From contig NZ_CAKLDM010000002.1 of NCBI RefSeq assembly GCF_921294215.1, positions 2,542,001-2,606,000 of the forward strand: a stretch of 64,000 nucleotides of DNA, written 5' to 3'. Shown here one piece after another: positions 1 to 10,188 of the stretch. The position numbers were made by a program, and so were the translations under genes. The stretch comes from Vibrio marisflavi CECT 7928. Its GTDB lineage: Bacteria > Pseudomonadota > Gammaproteobacteria > Enterobacterales > Vibrionaceae. Under the pieces are notes generated by a model that had not been told where the DNA came from, did not search any database, and saw only the letters and a list, made by a program, of their open reading frames with translations. Position 1 is the stretch's first letter, and the number at the start of each line of letters is the position of its first letter.

Positions 1-61
1 AGTTCGCTCTTTGCTGTAACGCGGATCGAGTTGCGCTGGGCTGCCAATTTAACTGTTTCAT
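1..61 (-). CDS. epmA: EpmA (elongation factor P--beta-lysine ligase), N-terminal fragment
   Basis: Only the first 20 codons are inside the window; the gene continues to the left. The ATG is at 61-59 on the minus strand and the peptide begins MKQLNWQPSATRSALQQRAN. The WQPSA start followed by an arginine/leucine-rich helix matches the beginning of EpmA (GenX/PoxA), the lysyl-tRNA-synthetase-like enzyme that attaches beta-lysine to elongation factor P. The call is supported by position: epmA is divergent from frdA in E. coli and, as I recall, in vibrios. The evidence is short, so the identity rests on the start motif plus synteny. Confidence 0.8.
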   Translation of the reverse strand, partial: MKQLNWQPSATRSALQQRAN

Positions 62-149
62 ATTGATAATGAATGAGTCCTGAAAATGTTTCAAAATATT
101 AATAGTTAATACTGTTATTAAGCCACTTCTATAAAAATAAACAATGATA

Positions 150-165
150 GGTGACAAATATCACA
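150..165. promoter_or_regulatory. CRP-like site in the epmA-frdA intergenic region
   Basis: The sequence GGTGA-CAAATA-TCACA matches the CRP consensus TGTGA-N6-TCACA at nine of ten conserved positions. It lies about 170 nt before the frdA start, between two divergent genes. I looked for the FNR site expected for a fumarate reductase operon and found only poor half-sites, so CRP control is the only regulation the sequence suggests. The rest of 62-333 is AT-rich non-coding DNA with no other site I can support. Confidence 0.5.
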
Positions 166-333
166 TGTATAGAAATAAGATAGCAACTCACCCAACAACC
201 GAACGAAATACCTGATTAAGTCAATTTTTTACGTACAGCTTGCCCCTAGACTAGCGTCAAAACATGCGATTCACTCCTACCAAAAATAAAAAAGTGGAGT
301 ATTCGAATTAGAACAAAAGCATTGGAGAGCAAC

Positions 334-2160
334 GTGAAAACCATAACGACAGATATCGCAATCGTAGGTGCAGGTGGCGCAGGTCTTCGAACTGCAATAG
401 CAGCAGCAGAAGCAGCACCTGAGCTGGAAGTCGCACTAATATCGAAAGTATACCCTATGCGGTCCCACACTGTCGCTGCCGAAGGCGGATCTGCTGCAGT
501 CATTAAAGATGAAGATAGCTTAGATAACCATTTCAACGACACTGTTGGTGGCGGAGATTGGCTATGTGAACAAGACGTTGTCGAGTATTTCGTTAAAAAT
601 GCGACACGCGAAATGATTCAAATGGAACAGTGGGGGTGCCCTTGGAGCCGTAAAGAAAATGGTGAAGTCAACGTTCGCCGTTTTGGTGGAATGAAAATTG
701 AGAGAACTTGGTTTGCAGCCGACAAAACAGGTTTCCACATGCTTCATACCCTTTTCCAAACATCAATGAAGTACCCACAAATCAACCGTTTCGATGAGTA
801 TTTTGTTCTAGATCTCCTTGTAGTTGAAGGTGAAGTTCAAGGCCTAATTGCCATTCATATGTCGGAAGGCGAGTTGGTCACGATTAAAGCTAAATCTGTT
901 GTATTGGCGACAGGTGGTGCCGGCCGCGTTTATCACTGCAATACAAATGGTGGAATCGTGACTGGTGATGGAATGGCAATGGCTTATCGACATGGTGTGC
1001 CGCTACGTGACATGGAGTTTGTTCAATACCACCCGACAGGTCTACCTGGTACAGGCATTTTGATGACTGAAGGTTGCCGAGGTGAAGGCGGTATCATGCT
1101 TAACAAGAACGGCTATCGATACTTACAAGACTATGGTCTTGGACCAGAAACGCCAGTAGGCCAGCCAAAGAACAAATACATGGAACTTGGTCCAAGGGAT
1201 AAAGTATCTCAAGCATTCTGGCATGAGCAACAAAAAGGCAACACTATCAAACATCCACTTGGCGATGTTGTACACCTCGACTTGCGCCACCTTGGTGAAG
1301 AATATCTACAAGAACGACTACCTTTTATCTGCGAATTAGCCAAAGCCTACGTCAATGTCGATCCAGCGAAAGAGCCGATCCCAATTCGTCCAACGGTTCA
1401 CTACACAATGGGTGGTATTGAAACAGACAAAGGCTGTGAAACAAGAATCAAAGGCCTATTTGCTGTCGGCGAATGTGCATCTGTCGGCCTACATGGGGCA
1501 AACCGACTTGGCTCAAACTCGCTAGCAGAATTTGTCGTGTTCGGCCGCGTAGCCGGTGAAAATGCAATCAAGCGAGCCAAAGAATTCACCGATTGGAATG
1601 ACGCATCCATTCAGCAGCAGATAAAAGATGTTGAACAGCGCATCGAAACACTGCGCAACCAAGAAGGTGACGAGAACTGGGCAGATATCCGTAGCGAAAT
1701 GGGCAAAACCATGGAAGCAGGTTGTGGTATCTATCGCCAAAAAGACTTGATGCAAAGCACCATTGATAAAATCGCAGAGCTAAAAGAGCGATACAAGCGG
1801 ATTAGTATCAAAGACAAGGGCACCGTTTTCAACACTGACCTACTGTATGCCATCGAAATCGGCTATGGATTAGAAGTCGCTGAGGCGATGGTTCACTCTG
1901 CAATATTACGTGAAGAGTCACGCGGCGCACATCAACGTCTTGATGATGGATGTACTGAGCGTGATGACAAGAACTATCTTAAGCACTCACTTGCCTTCTA
2001 TGTACCTGATGCCGCTCCTAAAATCGACTACAGCAACGTAACGATTACTAAGTCGCAACCCAAAGCCCGACTCTATGGAGCAGCTGCTGAAAAAGCTGCA
2101 GCTGAGGAGGCCGCTAAACAAGAAGCTGCGCAAACAGAACAATGCATGGAGGAGAAGTAA
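334..2160 (+). CDS. frdA: Fumarate reductase flavoprotein subunit FrdA
   Basis: Catalytic subunit of quinol:fumarate oxidoreductase, which reduces fumarate to succinate on the cytoplasmic face of the inner membrane during anaerobic respiration. The 608-residue protein opens with the FAD Rossmann motif GAGGAG (residues 12-17). His45 in [11 protein letters not shown] is the expected covalent FAD attachment residue. The length is close to the 602 of E. coli; the last ~30 residues form an Ala/Glu-rich tail. I chose the GTG at 334 because a strong GGAGAG lies at 324-329. An in-frame TTG at 322 would place that ribosome site inside the gene. It is the first gene of frdABCD and ends one base before frdB. 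Confidence 0.97.
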   Translation: MKTITTDIAIVGAGGAGLRTAIAAAEAAPELEVALISKVYPMRSHTVAAEGGSAAVIKDEDSLDNHFNDTVGGGDWLCEQDVVEYFVKNATREMIQMEQWGCPWSRKENGEVNVRRFGGMKIERTWFAADKTGFHMLHTLFQTSMKYPQINRFDEYFVLDLLVVEGEVQGLIAIHMSEGELVTIKAKSVVLATGGAGRVYHCNTNGGIVTGDGMAMAYRHGVPLRDMEFVQYHPTGLPGTGILMTEGCRGEGGIMLNKNGYRYLQDYGLGPETPVGQPKNKYMELGPRDKVSQAFWHEQQKGNTIKHPLGDVVHLDLRHLGEEYLQERLPFICELAKAYVNVDPAKEPIPIRPTVHYTMGGIETDKGCETRIKGLFAVGECASVGLHGANRLGSNSLAEFVVFGRVAGENAIKRAKEFTDWNDASIQQQIKDVEQRIETLRNQEGDENWADIRSEMGKTMEAGCGIYRQKDLMQSTIDKIAELKERYKRISIKDKGTVFNTDLLYAIEIGYGLEVAEAMVHSAILREESRGAHQRLDDGCTERDDKNYLKHSLAFYVPDAAPKIDYSNVTITKSQPKARLYGAAAEKAAAEEAAKQEAAQTEQCMEEK

Positions 2161-2161
2161 T

Positions 2162-2902
2162 ATGTCTGCGAATCGAGCACAAAAAGTAGAGATCTTGCGT
2201 TACGATCCTGAGCATGACGCAGAACCACACTTCCAATCCTTCGATGTCCCATTTGATAAGACTATGTCTATCTTAGATGCGATTGGTTATGTCAAAGATA
2301 ACCTAGATAAAGATCTCGCCTATCGTTGGTCTTGCAGAATGGCGATTTGTGGTTCTTGTGGTGTGATGGTTAACGGTGTACCAAAACTGGCTTGTAAGAG
2401 TTTCCTTCGCGACTACCCAAATGGCGTCAAAATTGAGCCTCTTGCCAATTTCCCAATTGAGAAAGACTTGATTGTCGATATGACACCATTCATTGAACGC
2501 CTAGAAGCAATTAAACCTTACATTATCGGCAACGACAGAACACCTGAAGATGGTGCAAACCTACAAACTCCAGCGCAAATGGCGAAATATAAGCAGTTTG
2601 CTGGCTGTATCAACTGCGGCCTGTGCTATGCCGCTTGTCCTCAATTTGGCCTAAACCCAGAGTTTATTGGTCCTGCAGCGTTAACATTGGCGCATCGCTA
2701 CAACCTAGATAGCCGCGACAATGGTAAGTCTGAGCGAATGAGTCTTATCAATGGTGAAAATGGTGCTTGGGGCTGCACTTTTGTTGGATATTGTTCTGAA
2801 GTATGCCCGAAAAACGTTGATCCGGCTTCCGCGGTAAACCAAGGAAAAGTGGAATCTTCAATGGATTATGTCATCGCAATGTTTAAACCTGAGGAGGCCT
2901 AA
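2162..2902 (+). CDS. frdB: Fumarate reductase iron-sulfur subunit FrdB
   Basis: Carries electrons from the membrane anchor to FrdA. The 246-residue protein has an N-terminal ferredoxin domain with the [2Fe-2S] cysteines in [16 protein letters not shown] and a following LAC. A C-terminal domain holds [12 protein letters not shown] and [18 protein letters not shown], which bind the [4Fe-4S] and [3Fe-4S] clusters. The start is the ATG at 2162, preceded by GGAGGAG at the end of frdA. An in-frame upstream ATG at 2075 lies inside frdA and is rejected. The gene is one base downstream of frdA and one base upstream of frdC, so translation is probably coupled. Confidence 0.97.
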   Translation: MSANRAQKVEILRYDPEHDAEPHFQSFDVPFDKTMSILDAIGYVKDNLDKDLAYRWSCRMAICGSCGVMVNGVPKLACKSFLRDYPNGVKIEPLANFPIEKDLIVDMTPFIERLEAIKPYIIGNDRTPEDGANLQTPAQMAKYKQFAGCINCGLCYAACPQFGLNPEFIGPAALTLAHRYNLDSRDNGKSERMSLINGENGAWGCTFVGYCSEVCPKNVDPASAVNQGKVESSMDYVIAMFKPEEA

Positions 2903-2903
2903 C

Positions 2904-3287
2904 ATGAGTCATCGCAAACCTTATGTTCGCCCTGTTGAGCGTACTTGGTGGAAAAATCATCCTTACTACCGTTTCTACATGCTTAGAGAAGCGACGGTAC
3001 TTCCACTTGTTCTATTTACGGTATTTTTGCTATTCGGGCTAGGCTCACTTGTGAGAGGGCCAGAGGCATGGGAAGGCTGGCTACACTTTATGGCAAACCC
3101 TGTCGTCATTGCCATAAACATCGTCGCGCTAGCTGGTAGCTTATTTCATGCACAAACCTTTTTCAGCATGATGCCTCAAGTTGTTCCTGTGCGCATTGCA
3201 GGAAAAACAGTATCTAAAAAAGTTATCGTGTTATCGCAATGGGCTGCAGTAGCCGTTATTTCTCTTGTCATTCTCTATTTGGTGTAA
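2904..3287 (+). CDS. frdC: Fumarate reductase membrane anchor FrdC
   Basis: One of two small hydrophobic subunits that bind quinol and anchor FrdAB to the membrane. The 127-residue protein starts [16 protein letters not shown], which is typical of FrdC, and shows three hydrophobic segments (about residues 30-50, 66-88 and 105-127). The start at 2904 follows the GAGGAGG at 2891-2897 and lies directly after the frdB stop. The longer upstream frame inside frdB is not used. The length is close to the 131 of E. coli FrdC. Confidence 0.95.
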   Translation: MSHRKPYVRPVERTWWKNHPYYRFYMLREATVLPLVLFTVFLLFGLGSLVRGPEAWEGWLHFMANPVVIAINIVALAGSLFHAQTFFSMMPQVVPVRIAGKTVSKKVIVLSQWAAVAVISLVILYLV

Positions 3288-3297
3288 GGAGCGCACA

Positions 3298-3675
3298 ATG
3301 AAACAAGATTCAAAAGTAAACCTATCACCAAAGCGCTCTGAAGAGCCTATCTGGTGGAGCTTATTCGGCGCTGGCGGCACTTGGTTTGCTATGCTCACTC
3401 CGATCACTATTTTGGTTGTTGGTATCCTGATACCACTAGAAATCATCGAGCTAGAAGCACTGCATTTTGAGCGCGTTTCCGCCTTTGCAGCAAGCTTCAT
3501 CGGCGGCGCATTTATTATTGCTTCTATCGCACTACCCATGTGGCATGCAATGCACCGAGTACACCATGGAATGCATGACTTAAAATTCCATACAGGTACC
3601 ACAGGTAAAGTCTTTTGCTACGGATTTGCAGCACTGATGTCTGTGCTTGCGATTGTCTTTATCTTTATGCTTTAA
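3298..3675 (+). CDS. frdD: Fumarate reductase membrane anchor FrdD
   Basis: Second membrane anchor of fumarate reductase. The 125-residue protein starts [20 protein letters not shown] and has three hydrophobic segments. The FGAGG stretch before the first segment and the [13 protein letters not shown] stretch before the third are family features. I place the start at the ATG at 3298, preceded by AAGGAGCG 10 bases after frdC. It is the last gene of the operon: a strong terminator begins 32 bases after its stop. Confidence 0.95.
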   Translation: MKQDSKVNLSPKRSEEPIWWSLFGAGGTWFAMLTPITILVVGILIPLEIIELEALHFERVSAFAASFIGGAFIIASIALPMWHAMHRVHHGMHDLKFHTGTTGKVFCYGFAALMSVLAIVFIFML

Positions 3676-3706
3676 GCTCTATCCGTAAATTCGAACCATA
3701 GACAAA

Positions 3707-3735
3707 AAAGCCCACTTCATTTTGAAGTGGGCTTT
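3707..3735. terminator. Bidirectional terminator between frdD and hslU
   Basis: A perfect 13-bp stem (AAAGCCCACTTCA / TGAAGTGGGCTTT) with a three-base loop. A-runs on one side and T-runs on the other serve both convergent operons. Confidence 0.9.
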
Positions 3736-3759
3736 CTAATTTTATGATGACCTTTGAGG

Positions 3760-5097
3760 TTAAAGAATGAAGCGGCTTAAATCTTCATCGTCAACGAACT
3801 CACCAAGCTTCTCTTTGACATAGTTAGCATCGATAGTCATTTGGCTACCTGCTTTATCTGTTGCTTCAAATGAGATTTCATCCATTAGTCGCTCCATAAC
3901 AGTATGTAGGCGACGTGCTCCGATGTTTTCCGTAGATTCATTCACTTGCCATGCAGCTTCTGCTATCTGCGTAATACCGTCATCAGTGAAGTCAATGTCA
4001 ACATTCTCGGTTTTCATCAGGGCGATATATTGCTCTGTTAGTGAGGCTTTAGGCTCTGTCAAAATACGCTTAAAGTCATCACTAGACAGCGCTTCCAGCT
4101 CAACTCGAATTGGCAAACGACCTTGCAGTTCAGGGATAAGATCAGAAGGAGTTGCAACTTGGAACGCTCCAGATGCGACAAACAGAATATGGTCCGTCTT
4201 AACCATACCGTGCTTAGTTGAAACTGTACTTCCTTCAATCAGTGGCAATAGGTCTCTTTGTACCCCTTCACGAGATACGTCTGGACCAGAGCTTTCACCA
4301 CGCTTACAAATTTTATCAATTTCATCGATAAATACTATGCCGTTATTTTCGACATTGTAAATCGCGTTTTCTTTTAGCTCTTCTTGATTAACCAGCTTCG
4401 CCGCTTCTTCTTCAGTTAAAGCTTTGAACGCCTCTTTGATTTTTAGCTTGCGCTTTTTCTTCGTGTCACCAGCAAGGTTTTGGAACATACCTTGAAGCTG
4501 GTTAGTCATTTCTTCCATACCTGGAGGAGCCATGATTTCGACGCCCATTTGCGGAGCCGCGATATCTACTTCAATTTCTTTGTCGTCTAACTTGCCTTCA
4601 CGAAGCTTTTTACGGAACACTTGGCGAGTATTACTGCTGTCCTCGTCTTTTTTCTCTTCATTTTGTCCCCAAGCATCACGAGCAGGCGGCAATAAAGCAT
4701 CAAGAACTCTCTCTTCAGCTTGCTCTTCAGCACGAAACTTCACCTTTTCCATCGCTTGTTGATGAGTCATCTTGACTGCTACATCCGTTAGATCGCGGAT
4801 AATGGTTTCCACTTCCTTACCCACATAGCCAACTTCGGTAAACTTTGTTGCTTCCACCTTAATAAATGGCGCATTAGCCAACTTAGCTAAACGGCGAGCA
4901 ATTTCAGTTTTACCCACACCAGTTGGGCCAATCATCAATATGTTTTTCGGCGTCACTTCTGCGCGTAAGCTTTCTTCAAGCTGCATTCTTCTCCAGCGAT
5001 TACGAAGAGCGATAGCCACTGAACGTTTAGCGTTATCTTGGCCAATGATATGGCGATTTAATTCATGAACAATTTCACGAGGAGTCATTTCAGACAT
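3760..5097 (-). CDS. hslU: ATP-dependent protease ATPase subunit HslU (ClpY)
   Basis: AAA+ unfoldase of the HslUV (ClpYQ) heat-shock protease in the cytoplasm; it recognises, unfolds and feeds substrates to HslV. Walker A GPTGVGKT is at residues 57-64 and Walker B is GIVFIDEID in the second third. The inserted I domain separates these two motifs, as in the family. At 445 residues it matches the usual length (443 in E. coli), and it ends with the typical RFIL tail that docks into HslV. It lies 55 bases after hslV in the same orientation, so the two form an operon driven by the sigma-32-like promoter in front of hslV. Confidence 0.98.
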   Translation of the reverse strand: MSEMTPREIVHELNRHIIGQDNAKRSVAIALRNRWRRMQLEESLRAEVTPKNILMIGPTGVGKTEIARRLAKLANAPFIKVEATKFTEVGYVGKEVETIIRDLTDVAVKMTHQQAMEKVKFRAEEQAEERVLDALLPPARDAWGQNEEKKDEDSSNTRQVFRKKLREGKLDDKEIEVDIAAPQMGVEIMAPPGMEEMTNQLQGMFQNLAGDTKKKRKLKIKEAFKALTEEEAAKLVNQEELKENAIYNVENNGIVFIDEIDKICKRGESSGPDVSREGVQRDLLPLIEGSTVSTKHGMVKTDHILFVASGAFQVATPSDLIPELQGRLPIRVELEALSSDDFKRILTEPKASLTEQYIALMKTENVDIDFTDDGITQIAEAAWQVNESTENIGARRLHTVMERLMDEISFEATDKAGSQMTIDANYVKEKLGEFVDDEDLSRFIL

Positions 5098-5152
5098 GGG
5101 TAATTCCTTAAATTCTTAACAGTGCAATCATCAAACATCTACTATTTGTTTT

Positions 5153-5686
5153 TTACTCAGCAGGTATTTCTAGTTCTTCAACAGTGTGATGATGATTAGT
5201 GAATACACAGATATCACCAGCAATTTTCAGTGATTTTTCTGCAATTTCTAACGCACTCAATTCTGTGTTATCTAACAGAGCAGTCGCTGCTGCTTGGGCA
5301 AAGTTTCCACCGGAGCCGATAGCAATCAAATCATTTTCAGGCTGAACAACATCGCCGTTACCAGTAATGATAAAAGACGCTGTTTCGTCAGCCACTACAA
5401 GCATTGCTTCAAGTCTACGAAGAGCTCGGTCACTTCGCCAATCTTTCGCGAGTTCAACCGCCGCTTTAGTTAAATGCCCTTGATGCATTTGTAGCTTGCT
5501 TTCCAAACGTTCAAATAAGGTAAATGCGTCCGCCGTACCGCCAGCAAACCCAGCAATAACTTTGTCGTTATATAGTCTGCGAACCTTGCGCGCATTCCCT
5601 TTCATGACAGTATTGCCAAGGGAAACTTGTCCATCACCCGCGATGACAACTTTGTTATTTCGACGAACAGATACAATGGTAGTCAC
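5153..5686 (-). CDS. hslV: ATP-dependent protease proteolytic subunit HslV (ClpQ)
   Basis: Threonine peptidase of the HslUV complex, related to the proteasome beta subunit. The sequence begins MTTIVSVRR, so Met removal exposes the catalytic Thr. The conserved [19 protein letters not shown] and [12 protein letters not shown] stretches and the [11 protein letters not shown] segment are intact. At 177 residues it is full length. The start is a GTG at 5686 with an AGAGG eight bases upstream. It is the first gene of hslVU. Confidence 0.98.
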   Translation of the reverse strand: MTTIVSVRRNNKVVIAGDGQVSLGNTVMKGNARKVRRLYNDKVIAGFAGGTADAFTLFERLESKLQMHQGHLTKAAVELAKDWRSDRALRRLEAMLVVADETASFIITGNGDVVQPENDLIAIGSGGNFAQAAATALLDNTELSALEIAEKSLKIAGDICVFTNHHHTVEELEIPAE

Positions 5687-5729
5687 GAGTATGGCCTCTT
5701 TAATTTAAATTCAATAAACGTTAGAAGAT

Positions 5730-5760
5730 ATATGTGGGTCGTTGAGGATAAAATCAAGGG
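5730..5760 (-). promoter_or_regulatory. Sigma-32-type heat-shock promoter of hslVU
   Basis: On the minus strand, CCCTTGATT (5760-5752) is followed after 13 bases by CCCACATAT (5738-5730). This is close to the sigma-32 consensus (CTTGAA, 13-14 bases, CCCATNT). It lies 44-74 bases before the hslV GTG and just after the ftsN terminator. Confidence 0.75.
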
Positions 5761-5791
5761 AAAATAAAAGAGCACTGGTTAAAGTGCTCTT
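5761..5791 (-). terminator. Terminator of ftsN
   Basis: Nine-bp stem AAGAGCACT/AGTGCTCTT (5768-5776 and 5783-5791) with a six-base loop. On the minus strand it is followed by TTTTATTTT. It separates ftsN from the hslV promoter. Confidence 0.8.
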
Positions 5792-5808
5792 AGAGTGACT
5801 ATTTCAGT

Positions 5809-6354
5809 CTATTGGTTCTGTTTCCAAATCGCGCAGGGTTGAATCTTCACGCGCTGCAGTTTGTGCTTGTCTTTTTCAGCATCCCGCTTTGTTTTGTATG
5901 GACCTAGTACCACCCGATACCACGAGCTACCTTCTTTCTTGACGATATTACTCGTCAAACCTTGGAAAGCGATGTCTACTTTGCGAGTTTCAGCTTGGTG
6001 CTTGGTTTTATAAGCCCCACATTGCATCACATAAGGAATCTTAGATTCAACTAATGGTTTTGCTTTTACCTCAATCTCGCGATTAGGCAATGTGTCGACA
6101 TAATCCCACTTTTCTTCCGGCGGTGGCGGTAGTTTAGCAGCTGGTTTAGAACTAATACTCTTACTTGGCTGTATAACAGCTTTTGGCGGTTCGGGATCTT
6201 TACTTAAAGTATATAAGCCATAGCCAAACGCAGAAACTAAAATGACGGCAATGATACCGCTTCGCCAGGGTTTGCGGCTTGGGCTCGCCTTTTTCTTGCT
6301 ACCACGCTTTTTGTTTTGACCGCTACCGCGCCTTACGTAATCTTTACTTGCCAC
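5809..6354 (-). CDS. ftsN: Cell division protein FtsN (SPOR domain)
   Basis: Bitopic inner-membrane protein that triggers septal peptidoglycan synthesis. The 181-residue sequence has a very basic cytoplasmic N-terminus (residues 1-30). A single membrane segment follows at about 33-50, then a Pro/Lys-rich periplasmic linker. The C-terminal SPOR domain (about 107-180) carries PYVMQCGAYKTKHQAE and YRVVLGPYKTKRDAE. It is much shorter than E. coli FtsN (319 residues), mainly in the linker. The order hslVU-ftsN-cytR-priA is the conserved gammaproteobacterial arrangement and supports the name. A terminator follows. Confidence 0.93.
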   Translation of the reverse strand: MASKDYVRRGSGQNKKRGSKKKASPSRKPWRSGIIAVILVSAFGYGLYTLSKDPEPPKAVIQPSKSISSKPAAKLPPPPEEKWDYVDTLPNREIEVKAKPLVESKIPYVMQCGAYKTKHQAETRKVDIAFQGLTSNIVKKEGSSWYRVVLGPYKTKRDAEKDKHKLQRVKIQPCAIWKQNQ

Positions 6355-6502
6355 AACGTCTTACATTCACTATTTCGAAATTAACTACATACTAAATGAC
6401 TTTATTGAGCGATGACAGATTAATAGTGCTTTATGGCGGTATGACATCACACCAAAATCACGTCGACCCTATCGCCCAAGCATATTGAAGCAAGCTAGAT
6501 TA

Positions 6503-7513
6503 TTAGCAAACTCGAGGTGGCGCTACGCTGTTTCTTACCACAAGTCTGGTTTCCAGAAGTCGAGAACCTGCCCTAACGTCTTTACCTCTTAAACGCTCTA
6601 AGATCATTAGCATCGCTTGGCGGCCAATTTCATATCTTGGCTGAGCAATAGTGGTCAACGGTGGATCGCAATATTGAGAGAACTGAATATCATCAAAACC
6701 GACAATTGATAGATCTTGTGGTACTCGCAAACCCAAACGCTTCACTTCTTGAATAGCACCAATTGCCATAATGTCACAATGACAGAATATCGCCGTTGGC
6801 GGCTCGGCTAGTGAAAGAAGCTTGCGTACAGCAACCGCGCCAGCTTCAAATGAGTAATCAGCATACACGGTATAGTTTGGACGCATGGTAATGCCTGCTC
6901 GGCGCAACGCCTGCTGATACCCTTGCGAGCGGAACTTAAAAATAGCGGCAGATTCAGGGCCAGAAATCTGAGCAACTCTCTTATGCCCCATTTGAGTAAG
7001 GTAGTTCACCACCTCAAACGCTGCAGTTAAGTTGTCAATGTGCACAGTTGGAAGTTCAAGCTCAGGGGCGAACTCGCAAGCCATAACTAAAGGTGGTAGG
7101 TTTTTCTGCTCGGATTTACTGACATCAAACGGAAGATCTGCACCTAACAAAAGTATTCCGTCAGCTTGCTTAGCAAAAGCTAAACTGGCTAAGGATGTCG
7201 AATCTTTACGCTTTTGCTGACTGCTATCTCCTAGCAGCACAGTGTAGCCATGCTCAACTGCAGCATCTTCGATACCACGAATAATATCGGAATAGTAAGG
7301 ATCACAAATATCAGGTACGACTGCGACGATTGTCTTAGATTCGTTTCGACGTAAATTCCTAGATAAGGAATTAGGGGAATAGCCCGCTTCTAGTACTGCA
7401 TCTTCAACGCGCTTTCGAGTAGACGTGGATACTTTCTCGGGGTTCATCAACGCTCTTGAAACTGTTGCTGTTGATACACCCGCGAGCTGAGCAACATCCT
7501 TCATTGTCGCCAT
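6503..7513 (-). CDS. cytR: LacI-family transcriptional repressor CytR
   Basis: Repressor of nucleoside uptake and catabolism genes that acts with CRP; cytidine is the inducer in E. coli, and in Vibrio CytR also influences competence. The 336-residue protein has the LacI-type helix-turn-helix at its N-terminus (MKDVAQLAGVSTATVSRAL, then the hinge helix SPNSLSRNLRR). A periplasmic-binding-protein-like core with the VGFDDIQFSQY signature follows. It sits between ftsN and priA as in other gammaproteobacteria. The 148 bases to ftsN contain no clear terminator. Confidence 0.95.
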   Translation of the reverse strand: MATMKDVAQLAGVSTATVSRALMNPEKVSTSTRKRVEDAVLEAGYSPNSLSRNLRRNESKTIVAVVPDICDPYYSDIIRGIEDAAVEHGYTVLLGDSSQQKRKDSTSLASLAFAKQADGILLLGADLPFDVSKSEQKNLPPLVMACEFAPELELPTVHIDNLTAAFEVVNYLTQMGHKRVAQISGPESAAIFKFRSQGYQQALRRAGITMRPNYTVYADYSFEAGAVAVRKLLSLAEPPTAIFCHCDIMAIGAIQEVKRLGLRVPQDLSIVGFDDIQFSQYCDPPLTTIAQPRYEIGRQAMLMILERLRGKDVRAGSRLLETRLVVRNSVAPPRVC

Positions 7514-7820
7514 AATAGCTGCCTCATAAATTCAATGAATGCAATCACTTACATTCATACTTCACCATAACCAAACGTTTTAGAACTCTCTTGTTATTTT
7601 TTATTGGAGCTCATTTATCTGACACTATTCTATTCAATTCAACGCAGAAAGTTACGACAAATTTATCAAATATTACATTTTTTTCGTGATGTTAATCACA
7701 ACATTTCGAATAATAACAATATGCACCTCACTACCAACTCAAAAAAAAGCGAACATATAAAAAACATTTTTATAACAATTGATTGCAAATGAGTCAGTAA
7801 TGGAGCGATCACCTAGTGTG
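7514..7820. other. 307-base cytR-priA intergenic region
   Basis: AT-rich, with no convincing coding frame. It should hold the cytR promoter on the minus strand. It contains the CRP-like site at 7685-7700 and an AATGCAAT at 7538-7545 that resembles a CytR half-operator, so autoregulation together with CRP is plausible. I see no clear rho-independent terminator for priA here. Confidence 0.5.
7685..7700. promoter_or_regulatory. CRP-like site upstream of cytR
   Basis: CGTGA-TGTTAA-TCACA matches TGTGA-N6-TCACA at nine of ten positions. It lies about 180 bases before the cytR start, in the region that should hold its promoter. CytR and CRP act together in characterised systems, which makes the site credible. 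Confidence 0.55.
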
Positions 7821-10022
7821 TTAGCTCAGATCTTGAGGATCTCTATCGATTCCCCAGCGCACTTTCTTGGACTCGGGAAGCGTTTGAATGACAGGCTTTG
7901 AGCTCAGAAGAATTTTCTGCATTAAGCTACGTTCGGAAGTCTGCAACATCATCTGCCAGCGAGCTTTGCCTGCCCTCTTGGTTATGGGTGAAGGCGTTGG
8001 CCCCAGCACCATACAAGTTTCATCAAACAAAGGATTCGATTCCAAGGTTAATCTTACTTGGCGCAAAAATAACTCGGCCACAGCACTATCGTTTGCTTCT
8101 GCTCGAAGCAGTGATAAGTGAGTAAATGGTGGAAGGAGCGCCATTTTTCGCTCACCCAACACCATTTTGCCAAACTGCCCATACGGGCTATTAAGCAGCC
8201 CTTGCAATAAAGAATGTTCAGGATGATGAGTTTGCAAAACCACTTCACCTTTTTTGCTGGCTCGGCCGGCTCGACCTGCCACTTGGGTATACAACTGAGC
8301 AAAGCGCTCTGACGCTCTAAAGTCACTACTATATAAAGCGCCATCAACGTCCAACAGAGCGACCAAAGTAACATTCGGGAAGTGGTGACCTTTGGCTAAC
8401 ATTTGCGTGCCAATTAATATCTGATACTCACCCTTTAGGATTGAAGCTAAAGCGGATTCCAACTGCCCTTTCTTACGCGTACTATCACGATCTATTCTTA
8501 TCGATTTAAACTCAGGGAATAGATCCGTTAAATGAGACTCTAACTGCTCGGTTCCAACCCCAACAGTCACAACATGGGATGAACCACAGCTCTGGCACTG
8601 TCTCACTACAGGCTTGCGGGAGCCGCAATGATGGCAACACATTTCGTTGTTTTTCTGATAGTAGGTGTAGTAACTCTCACACCGATAGCATTCGGCCAAC
8701 CAACCACATTCATGGCACATCAAGGCCGGTGAAAATCCTCGCCTATTCAAAAACAATAAAACCTGATTTCCAGCTTCTAAGTGCTGTCTCATTTCAGCGA
8801 TCAATGGCGCTGACAAACCACTTTCGAGATATAAGCCTTTTATATCCAAAACTTTGTTGGTTGTTGGTGTAGCGTTACCAGCGCGTTTCGTCAGCTGTAA
8901 ATGGTGATATTTTCCGCTCAACGCATTATGTATTGTTTCCAGTGCTGGCGTGGCTGAGCCCAACACAATTGGGATGCGCTCTTTGTGCGCACGCATAATG
9001 GCCACATCTCGGGCATGATATCTGAGTGTGTCTTGCTGTTTGTAAGAAGCATCATGTTCTTCATCCACTATGATGATGCCCAAATGTTCAAACGGAGTAA
9101 AAACCGCAGATCGAGTACCAATGACGATTCCTGCTGCTTTATCTCTAGCGGATAGCCAAGCGTTAAGACGCTCTGATTCATTTAGACCCGAATGAATGAC
9201 TTCAACAGGCACATTAAACCGACTTTCAAAACGCTGAATGGTTTGTGGGGTTAAACCGATTTCTGGCACAAGTACCAGAGCCTGCTCACCACGCTCTAAT
9301 ACTGGCGTAATTAAATTAAGATATACCTCAGTTTTGCCTGAACCAGTCACACCATCAAGTAAATAACAGGCGAACCCTTCGACATTATTGACGGCGGCTA
9401 TAGCAATAGCTTGTTCTTGGTTGAGAGTCGGTTTCTCTTGCTCAGACTCTACAGCGCTGGGCCAGTGTTTTATTTTCGGCAGCGTTTCTAGTGATTCTAT
9501 CCAACCTTTGTCTTGCAGCGTTTTTAAAACAGTTGAGCCAACTTCTGCATCAATAAACTCTTGATGAGAAACGGAGCCAGATTGCAACATTTGCATCACT
9601 TTGGCCTGCTTCACTGCTCGACCAAAATTACTCATCAGCTGATTGCGACCAATATCAGTCAGGCGCCACTCTTTGATGCTGGTAAATTCTGCACGCCTTT
9701 TTTTTCTTAATGCCCCCGGCAGAGCAATGTTAAATACATCGCCCAGCGGGTGAACATAATACTGACTGCACCATCTCAAAAGTTCATACAGTTCAGTCGA
9801 CCAAACTGGCGCACGATCTAAGATCTGAGAAATCGACTTGAGGTGTTGAAGGCTGACTTCTGTTTTTTCTGATATTTCTATCACGATACCAACCAATGAC
9901 TGTCGCCCAAAAGGAACGACAACTCTTCCACCAACGATAGGCAAATCACCGCCGGGGAGCAGGTAATCAAAAGTTTTATCGAGTGGCACAGGGAGCGCTA
10001 CTCTTGCGATGGTTGGCTGCAT
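7821..10022 (-). CDS. priA: Primosomal protein N' (replication restart helicase PriA)
   Basis: Superfamily 2 DNA helicase that recognises stalled forks and reloads the replisome. The 733-residue protein has the N-terminal 3'-DNA-binding domain and helicase motif I (LLDGVTGSGKTEVYL). Motif II is IIVDEEHDASYKQQ, and the GSATPALET motif follows. A zinc-binding region with paired cysteines (CHECGWLAECYRCE, CCHHCGSRKPVVRQCQSCGS) precedes the second helicase lobe (QMLAKGHHFPNVTLV, VAGRAGRA). The length equals the E. coli protein to within a few residues. It is divergent from rpmE, as in relatives. Confidence 0.98.
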   Translation of the reverse strand: MQPTIARVALPVPLDKTFDYLLPGGDLPIVGGRVVVPFGRQSLVGIVIEISEKTEVSLQHLKSISQILDRAPVWSTELYELLRWCSQYYVHPLGDVFNIALPGALRKKRRAEFTSIKEWRLTDIGRNQLMSNFGRAVKQAKVMQMLQSGSVSHQEFIDAEVGSTVLKTLQDKGWIESLETLPKIKHWPSAVESEQEKPTLNQEQAIAIAAVNNVEGFACYLLDGVTGSGKTEVYLNLITPVLERGEQALVLVPEIGLTPQTIQRFESRFNVPVEVIHSGLNESERLNAWLSARDKAAGIVIGTRSAVFTPFEHLGIIIVDEEHDASYKQQDTLRYHARDVAIMRAHKERIPIVLGSATPALETIHNALSGKYHHLQLTKRAGNATPTTNKVLDIKGLYLESGLSAPLIAEMRQHLEAGNQVLLFLNRRGFSPALMCHECGWLAECYRCESYYTYYQKNNEMCCHHCGSRKPVVRQCQSCGSSHVVTVGVGTEQLESHLTDLFPEFKSIRIDRDSTRKKGQLESALASILKGEYQILIGTQMLAKGHHFPNVTLVALLDVDGALYSSDFRASERFAQLYTQVAGRAGRASKKGEVVLQTHHPEHSLLQGLLNSPYGQFGKMVLGERKMALLPPFTHLSLLRAEANDSAVAELFLRQVRLTLESNPLFDETCMVLGPTPSPITKRAGKARWQMMLQTSERSLMQKILLSSKPVIQTLPESKKVRWGIDRDPQDLS

Positions 10023-10188
10023 ATCAAATTTTGGTTGGCTATATGAAATGGAAACTCAGTCTAAAAGATAATAGCCCTTAATCACAGTAGAGCATGCTTA
10101 AATCACTGCACTATCGCTGAAAAAGTCAGCTAAATTGGTTGATTATCAGGCACGGATTCATTACTATACTGCGCCTTAGTGGCTAGCG

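Noticed and set aside
212..224. FNR site upstream of frdA
   Set aside because: CTGAT-TAA-GTCAA has a three-base spacer instead of four and a mismatch in each arm. Other candidates near 63-76 keep only one half-site.
246..542. Minus-strand 98-residue frame over the frdA start
   Set aside because: Antisense shadow of frdA and its promoter region; Ala/Ser-rich because of frdA codons.
7604..7792. Possible 62-residue gene between cytR and priA
   Set aside because: Lys/Asn/Ile-rich low-complexity translation of AT-rich DNA, with no ribosome site. It overlaps the CRP-like site and the probable cytR promoter region.
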